A stretch of DNA of 64,000 bases from Nonomuraea wenchangensis (lineage in GTDB: Bacteria; Actinomycetota; Actinomycetes; Streptosporangiales; Streptosporangiaceae): contig NZ_FOHX01000005.1 of NCBI RefSeq assembly GCF_900111685.1, forward strand, positions 434,001-498,000. Reading direction: 5' to 3'. The position numbers and the translations under genes are program-made. The notes under the pieces are model-generated. The model was given only the letters and a program-made list of their open reading frames with translations, was not told the DNA's origin and ran no database searches. This document shows positions 57,903-64,000 of this stretch, piece by piece (the first letter of the stretch is position 1; every line of letters starts with the position of its first letter).

Positions 57903-58670
57903 TCAAGTGGCGAGTTGACTACCGTAAGCTCGGGCGACAAGTTCGGCGACCGCGCCGTGCGCGCCGAGCGGCTCGGCGTGGCCGGCGTCGATCTGCTGGG
58001 CGGCTTGCTCGACGATCCCGGCGGGCGCCTCGTGGCCGATCATGCAGGGGGCGATCGCCAGCCGCTGGGCCCCGGCCGCGCGCAGCCGCTGGGCGGCCAC
58101 GCTCACGCCGGGCTCGGTGTCGAGTGAGGCGGCGACGACCGGGAGGGTGAGCCGGGAGGCCAGCAGCACGGCGGTGGCCTGTACGGCCCGCACCGCGCGC
58201 TCGCCGCCGACGGTGCCGAGGATGACGGCGTCGACGGGGCTGGAGACGTTGAGCAGGCGCACCCGGTCGGCGCGGGCGAGGCCGCGCTCGGCCAGCCGGA
58301 TGTGCAGGGCCTCGGCCAGCAGTGGGTGGGGGCCGAGCGCGTCGGTCACCACGGCGCCGCTGCCGGTGGCGGCGACGGCCTTGCCGATCTCGGCCATGAC
58401 GACGGGGTCGTCCCAGGTGAGCAGCGGCACCACGACGGCCTCGCGTCCACCGGGCAGCGCGTCCGCCAGGTCGGCGACGCTCGTCAGCCGTACCTCGATC
58501 TGCGGGTTGTCGACGCGCACGACGGCGGCGATCTCCTCCGCCACGCCGGAGGTGTCGCCGGGGGTGGCGAGCACGAGCATGGGCGCGTCCGGCGGCAGGG
58601 ACGTGGGCACGGGTCGGCGGTGGCGACCGCCGCCCGGGCGAGGGGAACGTTCACGTACAGGCAGGCTCAC
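57903..58670 (-). CDS. CbiX-like (sirohydrochlorin chelatase family) protein
   Basis: 255 residues, two tandem chelatase-like halves: LLTWDDPVVMAEIGKAVAA and ALGPHPLLAEALHIRLAE, with LLNVSSPVDAVILGTVGGE between and PCMIGHEAPAGIVEQA in the second half. The usual N-terminal metal-binding His of the HGS(R/T) motif is absent (LVLATPGDTSG), so activity as a cobalt or iron chelatase is doubtful, while His in the second half remains. GTG at 58670; a start near 58580 (MLVLATPGD) would fit the domain better. No cobalamin or sirohaem gene nearby. Confidence 0.75.
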   Translation of the reverse strand: MSLPVRERSPRPGGGRHRRPVPTSLPPDAPMLVLATPGDTSGVAEEIAAVVRVDNPQIEVRLTSVADLADALPGGREAVVVPLLTWDDPVVMAEIGKAVAATGSGAVVTDALGPHPLLAEALHIRLAERGLARADRVRLLNVSSPVDAVILGTVGGERAVRAVQATAVLLASRLTLPVVAASLDTEPGVSVAAQRLRAAGAQRLAIAPCMIGHEAPAGIVEQAAQQIDAGHAEPLGAHGAVAELVARAYGSQLAT

Positions 58671-58744
58671 AGGCGCGCAGTTTATGCCTATTCCATGAGC
58701 GATGTTCCGTGAATAGATGGCGATTCCGTCACGACGCCGGGGCA

Positions 58745-58767
58745 GTGATCGAGATCACATCGTGATC
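58745..58767. promoter_or_regulatory. Overlapping palindromes and TCACATCGTGATC (copy 2)
   Basis: GTGATC (58745-58750), GA, GATCAC (58753-58758), ATC, GTGATC (58762-58767): two overlapping inverted repeats sharing the middle arm, 62 bp before the MFS start. It contains the 13-mer TCACATCGTGATC (58755-58767) seen also at 46633-46645. Confidence 0.5.
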
Positions 58768-58829
58768 GCGCCGCTCGTTGACTTGGGCGCGCGAGACGGA
58801 AAGCTGGGAACCACCCCCGGAGGCCGGGA

Positions 58830-60146
58830 ATGAAGCCGTTCCATGTCCGTTCCAAGCCGTTCTACGTACGTGAGCTGAGCGTCTATCCGGTGGGCCGCCG
58901 CCGGATCTTCCTGCTGTCCATCGCGGTGCTGGCGAGCCTGGTCGCCAACTTCGAGACGACGATCGCCACCATCCTGCCGCTGCTCATGCAGGACCTGGAC
59001 ATGTCGCTGACCGTCTACGGCCAGATCGCCGCGCTGTCGGTGCTGGTGGGCGGACTGTCGGCGGGGTTCGGCGGCATCCTGTCCGACCGGTGGGGCCGGG
59101 TCACGATCCTGGTGCCCACCCTGACGATCACGGCCGCCTGCAACTTCCTGCTCGCCACCGTGGACAGCGTCGCCGGGCTGTTCTGGGTGCGCTGCCTCAT
59201 GCTGTTCATCGAGGGCGCGGGCATCACGATCACGGCCTCCCTCGTACGCGACTTCTCGCCCCGCATGGGACGGGCGCAGGCGTTCGCGTTCTGGACGTGG
59301 GGACCGGTGGGGGCGTCCTTCCTGGCCTCCGCCATCGCGGGCTTCACGCTCCCGCTGTTCGGCAACTCCTGGCGGTCGCAGGCGATCATCATGGGCGTCG
59401 TCTCGCTGAGCCTGTGCGCGATCATCATCTGGAAGATCGCCGAGCCGTCGGCGGCCCTCCGGGCCGAGGTGATGCACCACGAGGCCCAGGCGGGGACCGC
59501 GGCCGAGGGCCCGGCCTACCACGCCCGCCTCGCCGAGCTGTTCCGCCACCCGCACCTGTGGGCGCACGTCCTCGGCAACACCGGCTGGCAGGTCCTCTAC
59601 TGGACGTTCGCGATCTTCGGGCAGACCATACTCAGCGGCGGTTTCGGCATGGACCCGGCCGCCGCCAACCGGGTCGTCGCGCTCGGCATCGTGCTCAACG
59701 CCGTCGCGGTGGTCGTCGTCGGCCGGCTGTCCGACCGGCTCCAGCTCCGCAAGCCGTTCATCGCCGCAGGGACCGTGCTGACCGTGGCGGCGCTCGGCTA
59801 CTTCATCGCGCTGATCGGGCCCGGCGTCCCCGCCGGTCAGGTCACCGCCGTCTACGCGCTGCTCTACCTGTTCATGGGCATCGCGTACGTGCCGTGGATG
59901 GCCAACTTCTCCGAGAACGCCGAGGACGTCGAGTCCCGGCTGCAGGGCTCCGCGCTCGGCATCTGGGGCATGGTCGTCCGCGTCATGATCGTGGCGCTGC
60001 TGGTGGTCTCGCCCATGGTGGTCGAGGCGTCCGGCTGGCAGACCTGGCTCTGGGTGGCGCTCGCCGGGCAGGTCCTGTTCCTGGCGTCGATGGCGGCGTT
60101 CAAGGGACGGTGGCGGGCCCGCGTGCCGGCCGTCTCGTCATCGTGA
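58830..60146 (+). CDS. MFS transporter
   Basis: 438 residues, 12 predicted spans, with the MFS motif A GILSDRWGRVTILVPT between helices 2 and 3 and a second copy GRLSDRLQLRKPF between 8 and 9. The N-terminus has about 24 hydrophilic residues (FHVRSKPFYVRELSVYPVGR) before the first helix. Substrate unknown. Divergent from the CbiX-like gene, with two overlapping palindromes in the gap; convergent with the next MFS gene across a strong hairpin. Confidence 0.88.
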   Translation: MKPFHVRSKPFYVRELSVYPVGRRRIFLLSIAVLASLVANFETTIATILPLLMQDLDMSLTVYGQIAALSVLVGGLSAGFGGILSDRWGRVTILVPTLTITAACNFLLATVDSVAGLFWVRCLMLFIEGAGITITASLVRDFSPRMGRAQAFAFWTWGPVGASFLASAIAGFTLPLFGNSWRSQAIIMGVVSLSLCAIIIWKIAEPSAALRAEVMHHEAQAGTAAEGPAYHARLAELFRHPHLWAHVLGNTGWQVLYWTFAIFGQTILSGGFGMDPAAANRVVALGIVLNAVAVVVVGRLSDRLQLRKPFIAAGTVLTVAALGYFIALIGPGVPAGQVTAVYALLYLFMGIAYVPWMANFSENAEDVESRLQGSALGIWGMVVRVMIVALLVVSPMVVEASGWQTWLWVALAGQVLFLASMAAFKGRWRARVPAVSSS

Positions 60147-60167
60147 GGGCACGGCGACCGCCCTTCC

Positions 60168-60199
60168 GCGCGGGCGGCGTTGGCAGCCGCCGCCCGCGC
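60168..60199. terminator. Bidirectional terminator between the two MFS genes
   Basis: GCGCGGGCGGCG (60168-60179), loop TTGGCAGC, CGCCGCCCGCGC (60188-60199): a perfect 12-bp stem between convergent genes. Confidence 0.8.
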
Positions 60200-60229
60200 T
60201 CTCGCGGCAGAAGAAAGGAACGGCCGGGG

Positions 60230-61549
60230 TCAGGCGAGCGGCCCGACCGGCCGCGAGTCGGGCTCCGGCGCGGCGGCGAGGTCCAGGTCGCGGGTCTCCG
60301 GCGCGATGGCCAGGCCCACGGCGGTGATGGCCAGGGCGGCGACCACGTAGAGCGACACCGCCACCGTGGTCTGGTAAGCCTCGAAGAGCTGGAGCGCGAT
60401 GATCGGCGCCAGCGCGCCGCCGACGATCCCGGCCACCTGGTAGCCCATGGACGCGCCGCTGTAGCGCAGCCGGGTGCTGAACAGCTCGGCGATGAAGGCC
60501 GCCTGCGGCCCGTACATGGCGGCGTGAGTCACCAGCGCCACCACCGCGGCCAGCGCGATCAGCGGGAACGACCTCGTGTCCAGCAGCGGGAAGAACGCGA
60601 ACGCCCACACGGCCGCCGCGACGACGCCCGCGAGGTACACCGGCCGCCGCCCCACCCGGTCCGACAGCGCGCCGAACAGCGGGATCAGCGCGAGCTGCAG
60701 CGCCGAGCCGATGAGCACGGCGTTCAGCGCGTACGAGCGCGGCAGGCCGAGCTGCCCGGTCAGGTAGACGATGATGTAGGCGGTGAAGGTGTAGAACGCG
60801 ACGTCCACCCCGATGCGGGCGGTGAAGGCCGACAGCAGGGCGCGCGGGTGCGTGCGCAGCACCTCGACCAGCGGCATCCTCGCCTTGGCCCCGCGCTGCT
60901 CGACCTCGGCGAACAGCGGCGACTCGGTGACCTTCAGCCGCACCCACAGGCCGACGAACACCAGCGCCCCCGACAGCAGGAACGGCACCCGCCACCCCCA
61001 CGACAGGAACGCCGCGTCCGACTGGACGAAGGACAGCAGCGTCAGCAGGCCGGTGGCGAGGACATACCCGGCGGGCACGCCGACCTGCGGCCAGCTCGCG
61101 TTGAAGCCGCGCCGCCGCCCGTCGCCGTGCTCCAGCGACATGATCACCGCGCCGCCCCACTCGCCGCCGAGCCCGAGCCCCTGGACGAAGCGCAGCAGCG
61201 CCAGCAGGATCGGCGCCGCGACCCCCACGCTCGCGTACCCGGGGAGCACGCCGATGAGGAACGTCGAGACGCCCATCACCAGCAACGTCACCACCAGCAC
61301 GGTCTTGCGGCCCACCCGGTCGCCGAAGTGGCCGAACACCACCCCGCCGAGCGGCCGGGCCACGAACGCCACCGCGTTGGTGGTCAGCGAGGCCAGCGTC
61401 GCGTTGAACGGGTCGAGTGACGGGAAGAACAGCTGCGGGAAGACGAGCGTCGCGGCCGTTGTGTAGAGGAAGAAGTCGTACCACTCCAGCGAGGTGCCTA
61501 TCAGGCTGGCGAGGATCACCCGCCGGGTCTGTTGAGTGGAGCCTGCCAT
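60230..61549 (-). CDS. MHS-family MFS transporter
   Basis: 439 residues, metabolite:H+ symporter family of the MFS: LASLIGTSLEWYDFFLYTTA at the first helix, ARPLGGVVFGHFGDRVGRKT (motif A), RFVQGLGLGGEWGGAVI and ALSDRVGRRPVYL. Members carry organic acids such as shikimate, citrate, proline/betaine or alpha-ketoglutarate. ATG at 61549. Divergent from the GntR regulator (97-bp gap), so ligand-induced uptake of a carboxylate is likely. The window's aromatic pathways make an aromatic acid one candidate, unproven. Confidence 0.92.
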   Translation of the reverse strand: MAGSTQQTRRVILASLIGTSLEWYDFFLYTTAATLVFPQLFFPSLDPFNATLASLTTNAVAFVARPLGGVVFGHFGDRVGRKTVLVVTLLVMGVSTFLIGVLPGYASVGVAAPILLALLRFVQGLGLGGEWGGAVIMSLEHGDGRRRGFNASWPQVGVPAGYVLATGLLTLLSFVQSDAAFLSWGWRVPFLLSGALVFVGLWVRLKVTESPLFAEVEQRGAKARMPLVEVLRTHPRALLSAFTARIGVDVAFYTFTAYIIVYLTGQLGLPRSYALNAVLIGSALQLALIPLFGALSDRVGRRPVYLAGVVAAAVWAFAFFPLLDTRSFPLIALAAVVALVTHAAMYGPQAAFIAELFSTRLRYSGASMGYQVAGIVGGALAPIIALQLFEAYQTTVAVSLYVVAALAITAVGLAIAPETRDLDLAAAPEPDSRPVGPLA

Positions 61550-61595
61550 CCGATTGCTCCTTCATCGTGGGGGAGTCTCCGAAGGGGTTAAATTC

Positions 61596-61610
61596 AACGT
61601 AAGGATCGTT
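61596..61610. promoter_or_regulatory. Candidate operator between MHS transporter and GntR genes
   Basis: AACG (61596-61599) and CGTT (61607-61610) within a pair of TTCAAC repeats, in the only AT-rich part of the divergent gap. A weak candidate for the GntR site. Confidence 0.3.
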
Positions 61611-61646
61611 CAACAATTCGACAAGAGTTTTGCTCCATGATTTCCT

Positions 61647-62333
61647 GTGAAGGTGGACGACCTCGTCGCCGATCTCTCCCAGGACCGCCCGCGCCTGGGG
61701 CGCAGCAGCACGGCCGAGCGCGTGGCCGACATCCTGCGCGAGCGCATCAGCGAGGGCTTCTTCCCGCCCGGCCGCCGGCTCTCCGAGGAGGCCATCTCCG
61801 AGGCCCTGCGGGTCTCGCGCAACACGCTGCGCGAGGCGTTCCGGCTGCTCGGGCACGAGCGGCTGCTCGACCACCAGCTCAACCGGGGCGTGTTCGTCCG
61901 TCTCCCGTCCGTCGAGGACGTGCTCGACCTCTACCGGGTGCGGCGCGTCCTGGAGGGCTCGGCCGTACGCCGGCCGCCGTCGCCGGAGGCCCTCGCGCTG
62001 GTCAAGGAGGCCATGCGCGACGCCGAGCGGGCCGCGGCCGAGGACGACTGGCAGCGGGTCGGCACCGCCAACATCCGCTTCCACCAGGCCCTCGTCTCGC
62101 TCAACGGCAGCCCCAGGATCGACGAGCTCATGCGCCAGCTCCTGGCCGAGCTGCGGCTGGTCTTCCACGTGATGGACAACCCACGGGCCTTCCACGAGCC
62201 GTTCGTGGAGCGCAACCGGGTGCTGCTCGGGCTGGTCGAGTCCGGGCGGCGGGAGGAGGCCGCCGCCTATCTCGACGACTACCTCGACCACGCCGAGAAA
62301 CTGCTCGTCCACGCCTACGAGCCCAACCGGTAA
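61647..62333 (+). CDS. GntR-family (FadR subfamily) regulator
   Basis: 228 residues. N-terminal winged helix RVADILRERISEGFFPPGRR then LSEEAISEALRVSRNTLREAFRLL, and a C-terminal FCD all-helical ligand domain with HxxxH-type residues (RFHQALVSLNGSPRI, FHEPFVERNRVLLGLV, DHAEKLL). GTG at 61647. Divergent from the MHS transporter, which it most likely controls. Effectors of FCD proteins are usually carboxylic acids, in keeping with that transporter. Confidence 0.9.
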   Translation: MKVDDLVADLSQDRPRLGRSSTAERVADILRERISEGFFPPGRRLSEEAISEALRVSRNTLREAFRLLGHERLLDHQLNRGVFVRLPSVEDVLDLYRVRRVLEGSAVRRPPSPEALALVKEAMRDAERAAAEDDWQRVGTANIRFHQALVSLNGSPRIDELMRQLLAELRLVFHVMDNPRAFHEPFVERNRVLLGLVESGRREEAAAYLDDYLDHAEKLLVHAYEPNR

Positions 62334-62343
62334 CGTGGGCGCG

Positions 62344-62703
62344 ATGAACCGCCTCTTCACCGTCGACGAGGCCCGCGCCCTGCTGCCGGAGATCATCGAC
62401 GACGCCGGGCTGGTCATCGCCGCCCGCGCCGACCTCGCCGAGATCGCCCACGACCGGCAGGTGCGCGACCACTCCGAGCTCGGCGGCATTCCCGAGATCA
62501 AGGCGCTGGAGGCCCGCATCGAGGACGTCCTCGGCGGATGGGCCGAGCGGGGCATCGAGGTGAAGGGCGTCGCGCCCGTCCTGGTGGACTTCCCCGCGGT
62601 GCTCGACGGCGTGTCCGTACGGCTCTGCTGGATCGAGGGCGAGCCGGAGCTGGCCTGGTACCACCGCACCGACCTGGGCTTCGCGGGCCGCCGCCCACTC
62701 TGA
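62344..62703 (+). CDS. DUF2203 family protein
   Basis: 119 residues: FTVDEARALLPEIIDDAG at the start, KGVAPVLVDFPAVLDGVSV and LCWIEGEPELAWYHRTDLGF at the end, the family signature. Soluble; function unknown. ATG at 62344, 10 bp after the GntR stop; a GTG at 62335 is an alternative. Probably co-transcribed with the regulator. Confidence 0.88.
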   Translation: MNRLFTVDEARALLPEIIDDAGLVIAARADLAEIAHDRQVRDHSELGGIPEIKALEARIEDVLGGWAERGIEVKGVAPVLVDFPAVLDGVSVRLCWIEGEPELAWYHRTDLGFAGRRPL

Positions 62704-62744
62704 TCCGCCGCCCGTCTTGACGGCGGCGCTCACCGCGTGCCTAT

Positions 62745-62780
62745 ATTCAACCTGTTGGTTGATAAACCGAAAGGTTGAAT
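62745..62780. promoter_or_regulatory. Operator cluster before the SDR-ArsR operon
   Basis: TCAACC (62747-62752), TGTT, GGTTGA (62757-62762) is a perfect inverted repeat; a further GGTTGAAT at 62773-62780 pairs with ATTCAACC (62745-62752). Three half-sites just before the start codon suit the ArsR-family regulator encoded in the same operon. Confidence 0.6.
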
Positions 62781-62783
62781 AGC

Positions 62784-63536
62784 ATGCTCCTTCAGGACAG
62801 GACCGCGATCGTGTACGGCGCCGGCGGACCGATCGGCGGCGCCGCCGCCCGCGCCTTCGCCCGCGAGGGCGCCCGGGTCGTGCTCGCCGGCCGCACCCGG
62901 GCGGCGCTCGACCCGGTGGCCGCCGCCATCGACGCCGCCGGCGGCACGGCCGAGGTCGCCGAGGTGGACGCGCTCGACGAGGCGGCCGTGGACGCCCTCG
63001 CGGGCGGGGTCGCCGCCCGGCACGGCCGCCTCGACGTCTCGTTCAACGCCATCGGCGTCGGGGACGTGCAGCAGCCGCTGCTGGAGATCAGCGCCGAGGA
63101 CTTCGTCCAGCCGGTCGCCACCGCCGTCCGCACGCAGTTCCTCACCACCAGGGCGGCGGTCCGGCACATGATCCCGCAGAGGTCCGGGGTGATCCTCATG
63201 TTCGGCGGCGGCGGGCCGCAGACGCAGCCGGGCCTCGGCGGGTTCAAGGTCGCGCTCGACGCCATGGAGGGCGTACGGCGGCAGTGGGCGTGCGAGGCCG
63301 GCCCGTACGGCGTCCGCGTCGTCACGATGGTGACCGGCGGCGTCCCCGAGAGCATCCCGGACGGCTACGGCCCCAAGGAGGAGATCGCCGCGTCCATCAC
63401 CGGGGCCACGCTGCTCGGGCGGGTGGCGACGCTCGCCGACGTGGGGGACGTGGCCGCGTTCGTCGCCTCCGACCGCGCCAGGACCATGACCTCGGCCACC
63501 GTGAACATCTCCTGCGGCGCGATCGTCGACCACTGA
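62784..63536 (+). CDS. Atypical short-chain dehydrogenase/reductase-like protein
   Basis: 250 residues, Rossmann fold with the cofactor motif VYGAGGPIGGAAARAFA, VVLAGRTRAAL and FNAIGVGDVQQPLL. The catalytic region is unusual: the Lys of YxxxK is kept in GGFKVALDAME, but the Tyr position is Leu (GLGGFK), and the Ser strand reads VILMFGGGG. The C-terminus VTSATVNISCGAIV-like end is standard. Activity as a classical dehydrogenase is therefore doubtful. ATG at 62784. First gene of an operon with ArsR and SRPBCC genes, under half-sites of an operator. Confidence 0.85.
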   Translation: MLLQDRTAIVYGAGGPIGGAAARAFAREGARVVLAGRTRAALDPVAAAIDAAGGTAEVAEVDALDEAAVDALAGGVAARHGRLDVSFNAIGVGDVQQPLLEISAEDFVQPVATAVRTQFLTTRAAVRHMIPQRSGVILMFGGGGPQTQPGLGGFKVALDAMEGVRRQWACEAGPYGVRVVTMVTGGVPESIPDGYGPKEEIAASITGATLLGRVATLADVGDVAAFVASDRARTMTSATVNISCGAIVDH

Positions 63537-63547
63537 CACAGGGGTCG

Positions 63548-63913
63548 ATGACACCGTGGATCATTGATCTCGTGCCCGACGACCCGCTCAGCCTGACCTT
63601 CGCCGCCCTGGCCGACCCGACCCGGCGCGCCATCCTCGCCCGCCTGGCCGAGGGGGAGGCGACGGTCAACGAGCTCGCCGAGCCGTTCGACATGAGCGTC
63701 CAGGCCGTCTCCAAGCACCTCAAGGTGCTGGAGCGGGCCGGGCTGATCAGCCGGGGCCGCGACGCCCAGTGGCGTCCGTGCCGGCTGGAGACCGCGCCGC
63801 TGGACGGCGCCTCGGAATGGATCCGCCGCTACCGCGACCGGTGGGACGATCGCTTCGACCGCCTCGACCGCGAGATCCGGCGCATGCGACCAGGGAGTGA
63901 CACCGATGGGTGA
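63548..63913 (+). CDS. ArsR-family transcriptional regulator
   Basis: 121 residues, winged helix: LTFAALADPTRRAILARLAE, VNELAEPFDMSVQAVSKHL and LERAGLISRGRDAQWRPCRL, of the SdpR/HTH_20 type that lacks metal-binding Cys pairs and is typically paired with an SRPBCC protein. ATG at 63548 (a GTG at 63571 is possible). It probably represses its own operon through the half-sites at 62745-62780. Its stop overlaps the next start by 8 bp. Confidence 0.9.
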   Translation: MTPWIIDLVPDDPLSLTFAALADPTRRAILARLAEGEATVNELAEPFDMSVQAVSKHLKVLERAGLISRGRDAQWRPCRLETAPLDGASEWIRRYRDRWDDRFDRLDREIRRMRPGSDTDG

Positions 63914-64000
63914 GACCGAGTTCGTCATCGAGCCCGGACGGCACGACATCGTCATGATCCGCCACTTCGCCGCGCCCCGGGAGGCCGTCTTCCGGGCCGT
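63906..64000 (+). CDS. SRPBCC (AHSA1-like) protein, 3' truncated
   Basis: Only the first 31 codons are in the window: MGETEFVIEPGRHDIVMIRH then FAAPREAVFRA, the usual start of Aha1-like SRPBCC domain proteins (beta strand, then the short helical APREKVF motif). Such proteins bind hydrophobic ligands. The ATG lies inside the ArsR gene's end, indicating translational coupling. The rest is beyond the window end. Confidence 0.8.
   Translation, partial: MGETEFVIEPGRHDIVMIRHFAAPREAVFRA

Noticed and set aside
58671..58829. Cobalamin riboswitch near the CbiX-like gene
   Set aside because: No B12-box-like sequence was seen; the gap shows palindromes that fit a protein operator instead.

Overview
The window is a very GC-rich actinomycete chromosome segment. 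Gene starts are often GTG, genes frequently overlap as ATGA/GTGA, and the content (mycothiol-dependent maleylpyruvate isomerase, fused tandem-IclR PcaR, GlgC/GlgA, an OhrR-type MarR, a Cmx-type exporter, a Rv1733c-like membrane protein) fits Streptosporangiales. A Nonomuraea-like genome is my best guess, by inference only. No rRNA, tRNA or CRISPR array was seen.

Layout. 1-1.8 kb: the end of a siderophore ABC permease pair. 1.9-6.8 kb: an IclR regulator divergent from a compact four-gene gentisate operon (gentisate dioxygenase, fumarylpyruvate hydrolase, mycothiol-dependent maleylpyruvate isomerase, 3-hydroxybenzoate 6-hydroxylase) that takes 3-hydroxybenzoate to pyruvate and fumarate. 7.1-14.7 kb: a tightly coupled glycan-type operon (membrane protein, polyprenol-type GT2, CofD/YvcK-like protein, HAD phosphatase, nucleotidyltransferase, MOP flippase, GT4) plus a convergent GT2. 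Its upstream gap holds two CebR-like palindromes. It is the best candidate here for an undescribed pathway. 14.7-24.2 kb: an SDR remnant, a Zn alcohol dehydrogenase, an NlpC/P60 hydrolase, a DUF4396 protein, an OhrR-like regulator, a rearranged Ser/Thr kinase, a Cmx-like exporter with an attenuator-like leader, a hydrolase/MarR pair with twin operators, and CsbD.

24.2-32 kb: a CocE-type hydrolase, a twice-frameshifted DUF3237 gene, a VOC protein, a cytochrome P450, a GAF/PAS-SpoIIE phosphatase, a PLP desulfhydrase-type enzyme and a TylF-type methyltransferase. 32.2-40 kb: the protocatechuate branch of the beta-ketoadipate pathway, transcribed as pcaI-J-F-H-G-B-L, divergent from the fused double-IclR pcaR. 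The window therefore encodes two complete ring-cleavage routes. 40-44.5 kb: a Rv1733c-like protein, a Spo0M protein with a His-rich tail, a GlsB/YeaQ membrane protein and a secreted esterase fused to a beta-propeller under a perfect palindrome.

44.6-46.6 kb: an IS200/IS605-type element whose TnpB keeps all RuvC residues while TnpA seems to have lost its nucleophilic tyrosine. 47-50 kb: divergent glgC/glgA and a deazaflavin-type oxidoreductase. 50.2-56.7 kb: a 2159-residue TPR-CHAT protein with a retained Cys but no His at the usual dyad position. 56.7-64 kb: a GNAT acetyltransferase, a CbiX-like protein, two MFS carriers, a GntR regulator, a DUF2203 protein, and an SDR-ArsR-SRPBCC operon cut by the window end. 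Strong hairpins separate several convergent pairs (24168-24203, 41856-41896, 49634-49663, 60168-60199).
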